Source: Pterobdella sp. o SKG-2022 (Eukaryota > Annelida > Clitellata > Hirudinida > Piscicolidae). Taken from it: a DNA stretch of 64,000 bases. Below the pieces are notes generated by a model. It searched no databases, was not told where the DNA came from, and saw only the letters and a list, made by a program, of their open reading frames with translations. The stretch is taken from contig OZ038320.1 in assembly GCA_964035795.1 (NCBI GenBank), positions 28,677,855 through 28,741,854 on the forward strand, written 5' to 3'. Position 1 is the stretch's first letter; each line of letters starts with the position of its first letter. Positions 1 through 13,478 of the stretch are shown piece by piece. The translations under genes were made by a program, and so were the position numbers.

Positions 1-3000
1 TTTTATTCAAAGCCGGTTGACAAGCTCAAAATTGGATCGAAATGGCTTACTTTCAGATGCATATTGATTGTGAGTCACTACATTATAAATAAATTTTTAT
101 TAGAATAATTTTTCGAAAACAGCATCACAGATTCTGATAAAGATATATTCTGAACAATTACTTGTTGCTTCAAATTAATGCCATGGCACTACTTCCATGG
201 TGGGCTTCATTATTGGAGTTTCACATTGGAAATTACATACTTCCTACACATCTTAGCTTTCCTCTCTACCTCTTGAAGCGGTTTATTTACTCAAATAGTT
301 TTTGAATTTGTGAATATTTTCAAATAAGCTCATAAATTCATGGTTTATTTTCGAAAATTTCTTCAATTTGAAATGAAGAAAAGAATTAAAAGTCTGGAGA
401 CTCTTAAAATACAAATTCGCATAATATTTAGACACAGTAAAAAATGATTATATAAAAATTCCAGTTGATTATAGGTGAGTTATGTTATAACGTTCCCCAA
501 TCCATTCAAATTATTTGTATAAAAAGTGTATGACGGTGCATTCTGAAGCACCTTAAATATAATTTTCAGGTTATAAACAAAGTGCCTTTTTTCAATTAAA
601 AAAATTTAACGTTTATTTGTTTTGTCTTCATTTAATTTGATAGTAACTGAAAATAAATCAAATTATTGTGAGAATAAATTATAACTTTTCATTATATGTA
701 AGCAGTTTTGAAAGATTGTTTTTATAATTAGATAAACTACTTTTCAATGAAAAAACCCAAAAATTGTAAATTTTTCCCGTTTTGAAACCCTAGTAATAAT
801 GAGTTTTTTTGAAAAATTTTTTACCATAATGAACATATATAAGTAAGTTTGAGAAATTCATTTTCAAGTTTTATTCTATAAATTGCAGTTCAAAAAACGA
901 TTTGATGTTGAAAACAAATCTAAGTTACGGTTTGCCATTTTTTATAAAAACGGCAATTGAAAACACGTGATAAAATCCAACCTAACTAAGTTTAAGTTTG
1001 AAACATGTGAAATTTCCAAATTAAAAAAACAAAATCAATTTTTAGAATTTTTGAATCAATTTTTTTATTTAATTAAAATACTTGGATTTTATATTGTCTT
1101 TGTAAACGTTAGGATTTAAAAATGGGGTAAAAAAATCAAAGCTAGTTTTTCAATTGACAACTTGCTATTAATCTTACCGACCCATTGATTTAATATGCAA
1201 ACACTTTAATCCTCGACGCGATGCGTTAAATTTGTAAATATATCTGATACAAACAGCGTTTTACGAGGCTGCCTTGATTCTGGCATGTATTTGTCAAAAG
1301 CTTTCATTTCGAAATTCTGATCAATATATTGAAAAAAGAAACTGTTTTTAATGCAATTTTGTGTCTTGATCTGAATTTTATTAAATATTGGAATTTCCGA
1401 ATAAATAGATGGCAGCTCAGAGAGTTTCATAATTAGTTCTTGTTTGAGTTTTATATCTTTTTTAATACAAAATTTTTAAACCCATTATTTCCAGATTCTT
1501 TTATTCATTTGCAGACGTATGAAAAAAAATTTCATTTTTCTGTGTTTTTCTACCACTTTAGAACTTGCACACGCGAGGTTTTACTATATCAAAAGGCACA
1601 TCTGTGCTATTGGAATTGTAATGAAAAAAAAATTAACTAAAAGTTCAATTGTTTTTAATCTAATTTTTTCAATGTTTAAAAAAGATTTTTGTAAAAAATT
1701 TCAAGATTTGAAGAATTTGGTCATTTGTTTCAATTAGGTGTCAATCGGGCGCGTCATTTTTCAATATGGCATTTAAAAATGAATAAAAAGTTTCAAAATT
1801 TAAACACTTTTATGCTATAAAAAAATGTTAGTTTTTATTACTAATTTTAATTTGATTTAGGAATAAGAATAATTCTTTCTCTCTAAACTTGTTTTTCACG
1901 CACTGGCGTTTCACAATGCGGCCATTGAAGCAAAAATATAATTGATGGTCTTTTGATGAGTAAAATTACTTCTGAAATTCCGTTTTTATTTAATTTAAAA
2001 CTAAACATTATAAAATCATTCTTTAGAAAATATTTGTTACCCTCCGTAGTCTCACAAGAGTTTTTAAATATTAGTCAATGAAGCACGAAGTATTGAAAAA
2101 ATTAGCTGATATAGTCGAAATTCAAATTTAAATTTTTGTTTGTTTACCTTCAAACTCACTTTTCAATTGAAATAAACCGCCCATGCCAGTTCCCTTGCTT
2201 CGAACAACCACAAACTAAATCAATTTGAGCGACGCATTAGGCTTCACTATTTTTAATGTTAAACAAACCCTATTCGTCATTAAAATTTTACTTTCATGGT
2301 TTGATTTTTGGCTATTCAATGTGCGTATTCTTGATAGCAGTGTGCGAAGTTGTGTGGAACCTCTACACGACTGCTTATGCTTTGACAATCTCTGTTAATC
2401 CAAACGTATTCATTTAGTGCTTTGTGCTGTTTTTATCCAATAGCCCCACACTCCGCATTGATTTTATCTCAGCTCATAAAATAAAATTATTACATTGACT
2501 TTTTCACGCGTTACTAACCTATGTCTATTTTGTAATTGAATGTATGATTGCCTTTTGGTTAAAAAGCTTTAAAAATTTTTGAAAGTTTTTTATTTTCAAA
2601 AATAAATCTGATTAAAATACCTAAAGATCCTATAATGAAAACTTCAATAGTTCAGAAGTTCAAAATTTTGAAGTATTAATACATTACTACTTCAATGCAC
2701 TTTTGAATGTCCTTATAAAATAACTTGAATTACGAAGACTTTAAACCATTTATTTGAACCAAGACTTGGTTGGTTTTGAAAAATTTTTTTAAAACTCTTT
2801 TCATTCAAAAAAATTAATTCAATTTTGTAAAACACTTCAATAAAAACAAGCTCCATTTTCCAACTTATTTTTTTGAGTATTATTTCAAAAAAAACTTTTC
2901 AAAACATGGGAACAAAGAAATTAAATTTCTGTATTCGTAACCCAGTCTTCAGCCTGTTATTAACCTTTTTACTTTCATTTGTTTAACAAGTAGCTTCAAC

Positions 3001-3741
3001 GACAAATTAGTTCAGATTTCAAAACTCTTCCACGTTTATTCGGCCTGGAATTTATTACACAATTATTTTCTCAAGCTTTTCATTTAAATCTTTCCATGAA
3101 ATTCTGACACAATGTGATTTCAAAAGAAACAAAAAAGGTTTCTTAAAAATTTAATAGTGCAGTTTTGACTTGGTGAAAACTTTTTCGACGAAAACCTTCT
3201 GATGTTTAATAAGCCTCTGATATCAAAGGTCACTTGATTAAAATTTAAATTTCGCTGCCGAACTAAATATTTCAGCTATGTTCAAAAAATTTTCTGTATC
3301 AAAAATATCTTACATTTATGCAAAAAAAAAACGACTAACTTCGAAGAAGTGCGAAATGCTAGTGAAAGGGAGCTGCTTTTGAGATGTACCATAAATCTTT
3401 TATAGGTTATATTTATTCATGAAGCTTTGATTACAAACGCTCTCAATATGCACAATAGTCAACATTTAAATGTCAAATCAACAATAGTACAGGAAAATAA
3501 CAGGAGCTCTTTTCATTTGTGTCGTGCTTAAGCGTTTTATACTCTCAGAATATTCCAGTGACTGTATGTATATTTTGTTAGACTCTATCTTTTTACATTT
3601 CAAATATGTATTAAAAACTTTTAAAAAAATTTTTATGCATTTAGATTTCAAAAACGATGAAAGGTGTTAGAATTTTTAATTATATACAAGACAAACAGCG
3701 TTTCAAAAAAGACACGAAGCTTTTTATAAGACTAGCTTACA

Positions 3742-3773
3742 TTATCAAGTGATAAATATTTATCATTTGATAA
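3742..3773. repeat. 32-bp near-perfect palindrome
   Basis: Two 16-base arms meet with no spacer (left ttatcaagtgataaat, right atttatcatttgataa) and differ by one base. The inner 16 bases are a perfect palindrome. The role is unknown. It could be a cruciform or a dimeric binding site, or chance in AT-rich DNA. Confidence 0.6.
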
Positions 3774-5040
3774 AAAACAGCGTTCATTCTGATTCAAAAC
3801 GACGCAGACTCTTAATTTTTTATAAAATTTTTAAATAAAAAATTCAAAGTGCTACCAAACCTATTGAATTAAATTGAAACTTTTATATTTCACAACTTTG
3901 CTCAATATTCAATGAGTAATTTAAACAGATCCAATGCAAAATCAACTTCAACCTAGCTCATCCATTGAAACTTCCTCGCGTTGTGAAATTTAAAATATAT
4001 CATGCAAACATTGAGACTCATTCAAAAATTTGAATAGTATAATAGCAAAAATTGATAGATTTCTTCGAAGTGTGTCATTACAGAGCTGTTCACAAAACTG
4101 AGTTTGCTCTTGATATTGTTTGCTGGAGCCTATTTTATAACAAGTATTATAAAATTGAACGACTTGTTTATAAAAAAGAATTCTCAGATATTAAGATTAA
4201 TAGGGTTAGCAAAATTTATATGTTTTTCTAGTGTTTATAGTAAAAGAATTAGCAGACTGTGTTTTTTAAAGTTTTGAACGCCTTTGTAAAGAATATAGAA
4301 AACAAATGATTGAAAAAAATTTTAATTTTTCATATAATTGAAAATTAGATTGGAATAATTAGAGAAATATTTCATAGTTATGCCATAAATTATGTAGGCA
4401 TAGTTGTTAAAATGAAACACTAAAAAGTATAGAACACAATAATATCTTTATTGGATAAAGTGTGATTCTTAACGTTAAATACTTTTTTATAGGATTTAAT
4501 GAGAAAGCATCCTGTATTAGTGTTTGTTCAACTTGAAAGAGAATAAAATTTTCAAATTATTTTGTTTAAACAAATCATTTTTACAATAATAATTTTTCTT
4601 AATATCTTTTTTGAATATGAGTTTTGTAGAAGAGCATAATTCAACAGGGTTTATTTGGCGCCATAATGAAATATAGTTTTAAGCCTTATATGATTATTTT
4701 ACAGTTAATATTCTAGTTTTTTGTTTTTCTGCTCACACTCCACTCAACATTGTAGCTTGCATCTCTCATGACTTCATGACCAATAAGAAAAATTTTTTTC
4801 AACAAATCTAATTTCACCACAAAACATACCTGGTTAAAAAGGTAGGTAGTTGACATGTCGCTCAATTGGGATTTTAGTTGCTCAATTATTAGGTTTCACA
4901 AGCCGCTACTCTATGGGAAAACTTGATTAAACACCATTTAAATAGCTTATACTCAGCAATTTTTTTCATTTATGTCATTTCTCTTTCTCAGATTTAATTA
5001 TTTTTTTTACTAAAATAATTTTACTTCTAGGTGTATTTGC

Positions 5041-5055
5041 ATGTGTGTGTGTGTT
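5041..5055. repeat. Short (TG)n run
   Basis: About seven TG units (atgtgtgtgtgtgtt) in AT-rich sequence. Confidence 0.8.
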
Positions 5056-6089
5056 TTTCATAGCATCCATCAATCAGAAACTCACATATTTTACCAACAA
5101 TGTACCAAACCTATTTTTACACCCTGAGCTATAAAAAAATTGAATAAAAGATTGTAAATAAATGCAAAAATATATTTCATGGAATTAATTATTTTTTATA
5201 TATAAATTAAGTACCTATAAAACATTTTAGCATTAAGAACAAACTAACCGTAATATTGACTATGAGCAAAAGCCGAGAATTTTACTTGATAAACATTTTA
5301 GTAACTCAAACCATATTACTTTTCAAATATTTTTACTCAAAAAAATTTATTTAAACGATAGTACTTTATTTGATGTAGTAAAGAGTATAGGTTTCTTACA
5401 TATATAAAACAAGGGAGCAAGCCTGGAGACAGAATGAAAACAATGAGCCCATAAAACTATTTAAAAAATCTAAATTTTTCATAAAAACTTCCACAATTAT
5501 TTAATTAGCTCTTTAATAATCATATCATTTATACTTGCATAACATTTGTCATAAGCGCTTATTTATGTCCAAAAAATTTCGTGACAAATCCAAAGTTATA
5601 TTTTTATGCCACAAACATTTTTCAATTTTGACCTTACATTTTAAATAATGAGTGCAAGCATTATCATTCAAAAATTTATGTGTTTTTGTGTCTAAAGGTC
5701 TATGGAAGTTATGACGGCGTGGGGAATTAGGTTTAGTTTTGTTGAATGCTCAAAACCACACAAGCATTGTGCTCCTTTCATTATTTCATCCATTGTTTTA
5801 TTAATTGAAGTTCCAACAATTTTTTGTGCAGAAAACATTATTTATTCAGTCAAAAATGAAAAAAAAAGCTAGCTTTCAAAGTGTTTTTACTCAGGATTCT
5901 CTGGAACAATGTTTGTATCAAAGTCTATTCAGAAACACAACAGTTCGTTTTTAATAGGTGCGATTAGTTTAGCTTCAAAAAAAAAGTTTTTTCTCGAGAT
6001 TTGCTGAAAATATACTGAAAATAAATAAATTAAATCTCGAAATAAATGAAAAATGGGTAAAAGTTTAGATCATTAAATAAAATTTCACA

Positions 6090-8207
<2,118 letters not shown>

Positions 8208-8410
8208 TATATAAAAACAAACGACTGGAATGGTTTATTTTTATTGAATTTCAACACAAGGAGACTTTTGAAGATCCAGGACTGGCCAGTTCAAGTGACT
8301 TCTGGAAGGTTGTGTTGATCAATTTCGTTCATGCCTTTCAAGAGTGGAAACCGAGTGCAACACTAAAAACTTATCGACCACGAATTGTTCGCATGAGCAC
8401 GTGCCACTAA
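8208..8410 (+). other. Coding-like segment of unknown origin
   Basis: From 8210 a frame with no ATG near its start runs 66 codons to the TAA at 8408-8410. It follows a possible acceptor (aaaaagtttcag) at 8207. Composition is clearly less AT-rich than the flanks. The encoded peptide is mixed and protein-like, with Trp, Pro, Cys and charged residues (for example Asp-Phe-Trp-Lys-Val-Val-Leu-Ile). I do not recognise it. Alternatives are the terminal exon of a plus-strand gene, a decayed transposon fragment, or chance. Confidence 0.25.
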
Positions 8411-11309
8411 TTTATATTTTTATTTAAATTTTAATTGCGTTTGATAAAACACGACATCATTTTTTTTTTCTTTTAAGTGCACTGAAAAAAGCTTTAAAAT
8501 TGAAAAAGAAATTTTGAGAAAAATCTAGAGCTTGAAGTTAGAATGAAGAAGTGCGAAACAACTGAATTTTGAATTTATTTTTAAAATATGTCATTTTTTA
8601 TAGTTATAAAACTTAGAGTACCTATCAAAATATTCTCTGAAATACTTATGAGTAACGAATCACGAATGTAATTCGAGGAGAGACTTCAAGATGAGAAAGG
8701 TTCAACTCAGAAAAAAACCTTTATTCGTATTAGCTAATTCATGTGGAAATGGCTAGATGAAGGTTTTTCGGGTATCTAAAACGAGTTTTTTAGTTTTTTC
8801 ACACATTGTTTCTTATCTATGGCCGAACTTTGAACACCCCAAGTGAGCAACAAAAGCTATGAATCTAATTAAGTGAAAAAACAAAACTAACGGTTGGTAT
8901 GTTTGAGAATGGACAGAATGTAGGATTCTAATTAAAACTCAATAGACAAGTCAGCGTAAAAATAAGACATTGAAAATGATGTTCTATTACATTTCAAACA
9001 TTTTTAGGCACGAAATATCCTTAGTAAAGAAAAACAAAGATTGAAAAATATTGAGAATTTTAATATGAAAGCATGTTTTCAACTCCAACTCATAAATTTA
9101 AAGTATTAGTTTCCACTAGCAAAGATTTGATTTAATGTTCTTATTATAAGTAAAAAACACCAACAAAGGCTATACAATACAAGGCGGTATAATACAAAGA
9201 TGCAAAACGAAAAAATCTACAGTGAGTTATAAAAGAGAAAACAAAAAGTATTTCGTGTCACAAGTGGAAACAGAAAAACAAATTTAAAAACAAAGATGAA
9301 GAAAAGATAAAAAATCTAAATCATTAGAAAATAAGATAACAATAACTCAAAAAACGCGGTGATTATTAAAAATGAAAAGATTTTGCAATGTTACGTTAAC
9401 CTTAAAACAATAATCAAAAAGAACTTGAATTTCAATTTATAAAGGTTTCTTTAATTGTATTTATTTGAGCAAAATATTGGTTGAAATACTTTTCTTAAGG
9501 CAAACAGTACGTTTCAAAAGGTTTAAGAGCTTGTTATTATATTCATAATTCATAAATTAACTCGGTTTTGGTCTTAAAAGTTGATATAATTTGTGAAATA
9601 GTTTAGTAATTTATAGAAAAAATAAACTGAAACGAACATTTATACGTCTAAAAAGGTTGAAAAAAAAGCTTCGATTGAAAAGTAAAGGGATATAATTGGA
9701 AGAATTTAAATAAGGTTTTTTGTTCATTAATATTTCAATACTCGATTCTTCGTCGAAATTACCATTCGCTGCAGGCAGTTTTGGTAGATTTTTCTCTATT
9801 TTTCAATAATTGCCGGTTGAAAATCTTCAATGGTCTGAAACTGTTCTATTTATCTAAACCACTTTCAATAAAATTTTTTTTAGTTTTACATAGAATTTCG
9901 ATCCAGAAATGGAGCTAGCTGGCAATAAATTTTCTTTGAAAAAAGACTTGAAAAATGAAAAAGCGATGCAGTTTCAATATAACTTAGAAAACTTGTTTGT
10001 CTCTCAAAATGCCAAACATTGTTTTTGTCTTTGAAGATCTTTAAACTATCAAATTCCCCTCAACTACTTTGGAGACTGACTAAGGCTCTTTCTTTCTTTT
10101 TGCCAGCCTGCCTGCAAAACTTCTAGTTTTCAGATTATTGAAATTATATTAATTCTCATCAGAGAATATAACCATGTTTCAGTCTGTACCCCAAGCTCCC
10201 GTATCTATTGTCTATTATATTCAAGCTTCTTTGTGAAGAATTGGCGTTTTTTATCATACTTTGTAAACTTTGCGTTTTTTTGAATATTTTAAATTTTAAA
10301 ACTTCAAACTTTAGCCCATTTTTGATCTGAAAAATGCTCGAAGCTTCTTCTGAAGAGACTCGATGCAGTTTTCTCACAGCTTCTACATCAAGTTTTGATG
10401 ACTTTTGAGAAGATGTTTTCTATATACTTTCGATTTTTTAAAAATCTTGATTAACTGTTTCAAACATTTTTTGTACTATGATAATATATCTAATTTTTTG
10501 GTTTCATTATTCAGAGCAAGCAGAGCTTTTTTTGAAAATCGCTCAATTGTTTACCTTTGTTCATTGGTTTTAGCTAAGTAGAATATTTTAAACTTAATTT
10601 ATGAAAAAAATGAATTTTGAAAAATATTATCCTTTATATACGTTCTGAACTCTGTTAACATATAGAAATTTGAACTAGTAATTGGAAGGAATTGAGCAAT
10701 ACACTGAAGGAAAAAATTTTTTATTAAGCATTAATATGTAAAGTATAATTTAACAAATCATAATAAATTCATAATTTTTTCAATTCTTTTTAATGTAATA
10801 TTTCAATAAAAACGGCTCCGTTTAACTTTTGATCAGAACTGTAAGTGCTTCAGGATAAGTGTTGAAACAGCATCTAGCGATCAGTTAAATAAATATATGA
10901 ACATTTTTAGGTCGGTCAAAAGCCCATCAAATTAGTTCCAAAGGTTTATTTTGAGTTGTTACATGATAAAACTATGAAAAAAGTTTGCTCAATTGTGTGA
11001 AAGTGTAAATGAAATATTGGAGGTTAAAAACCACGGTTGAATGAAAATAATGAAAAAGTCGTGGAGATGTTTAAAAACTTGTTTCAGGCTACTAAAAATT
11101 TGAAGTGAATTTTGACGATAAAAATTTAAAATGCCGATCAAAAAAAACTTTAAAAAAGAAAAAACTATACTTTCGAGCGGAAGTAGAAAGTTCTTAATGA
11201 AAAAAAATCTCAAATATACTTTTTTCAGTTTATGAATAAAAGGTACCTGCACATTTTGAATAGTTATGGAACAAACTAAGCACAACCATAGTCTTCACAA
11301 TAATTTTAC
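8411..11309. other. Intergenic, A-rich strand-asymmetric stretch
   Basis: No gene recognised. Between about 9150 and 9420 the plus strand is strongly A/purine-rich, with few T runs. Short minus-strand frames at 10159-10377 and 10989-11285 have no domain or splice support. Confidence 0.5.
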
Positions 11310-11460
11310 TTTACAATATAACTCTAACTCTAAACACAACCCAAATGTTGACACTAACCTTAATCATGGTCCTAACTATAACTCTGACTATAACCCTAAC
11401 ACTAACTTCAAACCAATTTCTAGGCTAAAACCTATATCTATACTAAACTCAACTTAACTT
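11310..11460 (+). repeat. Degenerate telomere-like C/A-rich tandem tract
   Basis: Variants of a six-base unit (ctaact, ctaacc, ctctaa, ataacc) recur here, including the exact string taaccctaac. G is almost absent on the plus strand. On the other strand it contains TTAGGGTTA, the metazoan telomere unit. It fits a decayed interstitial telomeric or satellite-like repeat. An incidental plus-strand open frame (11266-11457) reads only Asn, Pro and Thr-rich repeats. Confidence 0.6.
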
Positions 11461-12819
11461 ATTTAAAACTCAAATTTCAAGTTAAAACTAACATTTACCC
11501 AAAGTGAAACTGAACCCAACTATGAGAATTAAAATTGTTTTACAAGTTAAATTTTGATTCAAATTTTTCATAATTTTTTTGAATTTATTATTGAAATTTT
11601 GATTTATTAAAATTAAGATATGTATACATTAACAATAATATCGGTTTTCAATTAATTTATCATTTTTAACTAGGTATGACTTTTAAAAGTTTTCATCTTT
11701 GAAAATTAGCATAAGATTTGGTAAAGTTTTATTTTGCCAAGAAATAAAGAGCTTCCACATAAGGAAAAATAAAGTACATTAATTAGTCGACCCTGCACAC
11801 CGACAGTAAAAAAATGTCTACATTAGTAACCAAACTTTATTTTTCTCTTTTAACCAAATTAAAAAATAAATAATTAATTTGAAACTTTAGAACGTTAGTA
11901 AACCGTATGAAATTTTGAAAAGTTAAATGTGAAAATATAAAAGAATGCTTGAAAGATCATAAGGGTCACAACGATCAAAAGCATAGGTAATATTTGAATA
12001 AAATTTTTAGCAAATAAAACAAATTTGATCCAACATTACTTATCAATAGTAAAAGTAGAGCAAGTAGACAAAAGACTTTCACTCAATGATACAAATGAAA
12101 TAATATTCTCTCCATGCAAAGCACATGCCAGTTTCCTAAACAATTTGTGATTACTAAGTTTGCATTTATTCAATACAAGGTTTTTTCACAATTAAAGTTG
12201 ATATTTTACATAATCCAAGGTCTTTACGTGCTCCAATCAAGAATATTTGAATAGAACCTAGCGACAAAGCTGGTTTTAAGTGTATAACACAATTAAACTG
12301 AGAAATCCAATTGAAATTATGTAAGTAAAAGCTGAAAGTCAACATAGAATCACGCTTTCTTTATACATTTTACAAACACTATTTTAGCAGATACTTTTGT
12401 GAGTTATTCATTAAGAATTCTAAAAAATATTTAAGCTCAGTACAGGCTTTAATAAGCATCCGAATAACCATCATTTTATTATGAAATTTCGAAGCAGAGT
12501 ATTAATTTCACCAAAAAAATAGACATAATAAATTCAAAAGCAAGTTAATAATGTTTTATCCTCATCACAAAGATAACGATCAAGTCCACAAGAACAACTT
12601 TCACCTCAACACAAAACTAAAATACTGTGGAAATGAAGAAAGCTTGACACTTTCACAGAAACCTATAGTAATCATTTTAAATTATACAGTTTCTTCCTCT
12701 TGAAACGTTTTTGTTAAAAAGCTGTAAAGAAAAATTAATTTCTAAAATTTTTCTTTTATTTGAAATAAGCACAGTTTACCATTCATAAATAATCTGGTTA
12801 AGAAAGCTCACTTAGATAT
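11461..12819. other. Intergenic spacer downstream of the receptor gene
   Basis: AT-rich sequence beyond the inferred poly(A) site. I see no exon, RNA gene or repeat that I can support. Confidence 0.55.
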
Positions 12820-12899
12820 AAGAAGACCCACCAAACAAGGAAGCAAACTAGTGCCGGTTGAAGTCTGGTGTTCAATTTTGAATATAAATGAATGTAGCT

Positions 12900-13228
12900 T
12901 TTATTTCCTCTTAGCCAAATACAATTACAAAACACTATAAAACAAAATAAATTCATTACATAAGTATCCACATGGACTGTTATTTACATGCTTATCAGGT
13001 TCATATCAGTGTAGAATTTCAGATGACAAAGATAGAGTGGAAGAAGGTTAAAATTTCAAATAGATGGAAATTTACAAAATAAAAGTTTGAGAGGAAAGGT
13101 TTGAAAGGCAAGGTTAGAGATTGAAGTGAAAAGAGTTGGTCTGTCTCGATGTTTTAAAAAGAATTTTCTCCTAAAAAATGCAAGAAACTTATATTATAAT
13201 ACGAGATATATACATCTTAATAAAAAGG
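12900..13228 (-). terminator. 3' UTR and poly(A) signal of the receptor gene
   Basis: Reading the minus strand, the first AATAAA after the stop codon is at 12900-12905, 324 nt downstream. About 50-80 nt beyond it, at 12820-12850, the transcript strand is G/T-rich (tgtttggtgggtcttctt). This fits a downstream cleavage element. Cleavage is inferred near 12880. The UTR itself is C/T-rich on the transcript strand around 13020-13150. Confidence 0.5.
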
Positions 13229-13478
13229 TTATACGCAGGTAGGATTTAAAAAGTCATCCCCATTTGAAAGGTTTGGTATTTGTTGTTTCTGTTGAGAATA
13301 AATCTGCTGTACAAACAATTCGGGTTTGTTTGAGAGTGTTTTTTGGATTTCTTGCAAATTTTGTTGTTTTTTTTGTAATTGGAGTTGAAGTTGTTGAAGG
13401 TGTTGCTTATCTAAGGTTGATGTGTCATTTGATGGTGCCTGTACCACGCCGTTTGCATTGTTCAAGAAATTCATCTGT
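13229..13478 (-). CDS. Exon e20: terminal exon with Gln-rich coiled coil and PDZ-ligand C-terminus
   Basis: Residues 1294-1375, then TAA at 13229-13231. At about 1315-1345 a Leu/Gln repeat (Leu-Gln-Gln-Leu-Gln-Leu-Gln-Leu-Gln) suggests a short coiled coil or amphipathic helix. The C-terminus Asn-Pro-Thr-Cys-Val fits the class I PDZ ligand rule (Ser/Thr-x-hydrophobic). Acceptor ttgcatcag; a second AG four bases downstream would give an immediate stop. The intron before it is only 67 bp. Confidence 0.85.

Larger units (their letters stand above)
1..6089. other. Intergenic, no gene seen
   Basis: AT-rich sequence dominated by words like ttttgaaaa and tttcaaaa. Open frames here are short and look like chance. 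A mildly less AT-rich patch at 2180-2420 has no coding frame. The palindrome at 3742-3773 and the short TG run at 5041 are the only structures noted. Confidence 0.6.

Noticed and set aside
1206..1430. Minus-strand 74-codon frame
   Set aside because: Reads somewhat protein-like near its end but has no domain, no splice context and no promoter evidence.
10159..10377. Minus-strand 72-codon frame
   Set aside because: No recognisable motif; composition matches the flanking non-coding DNA.
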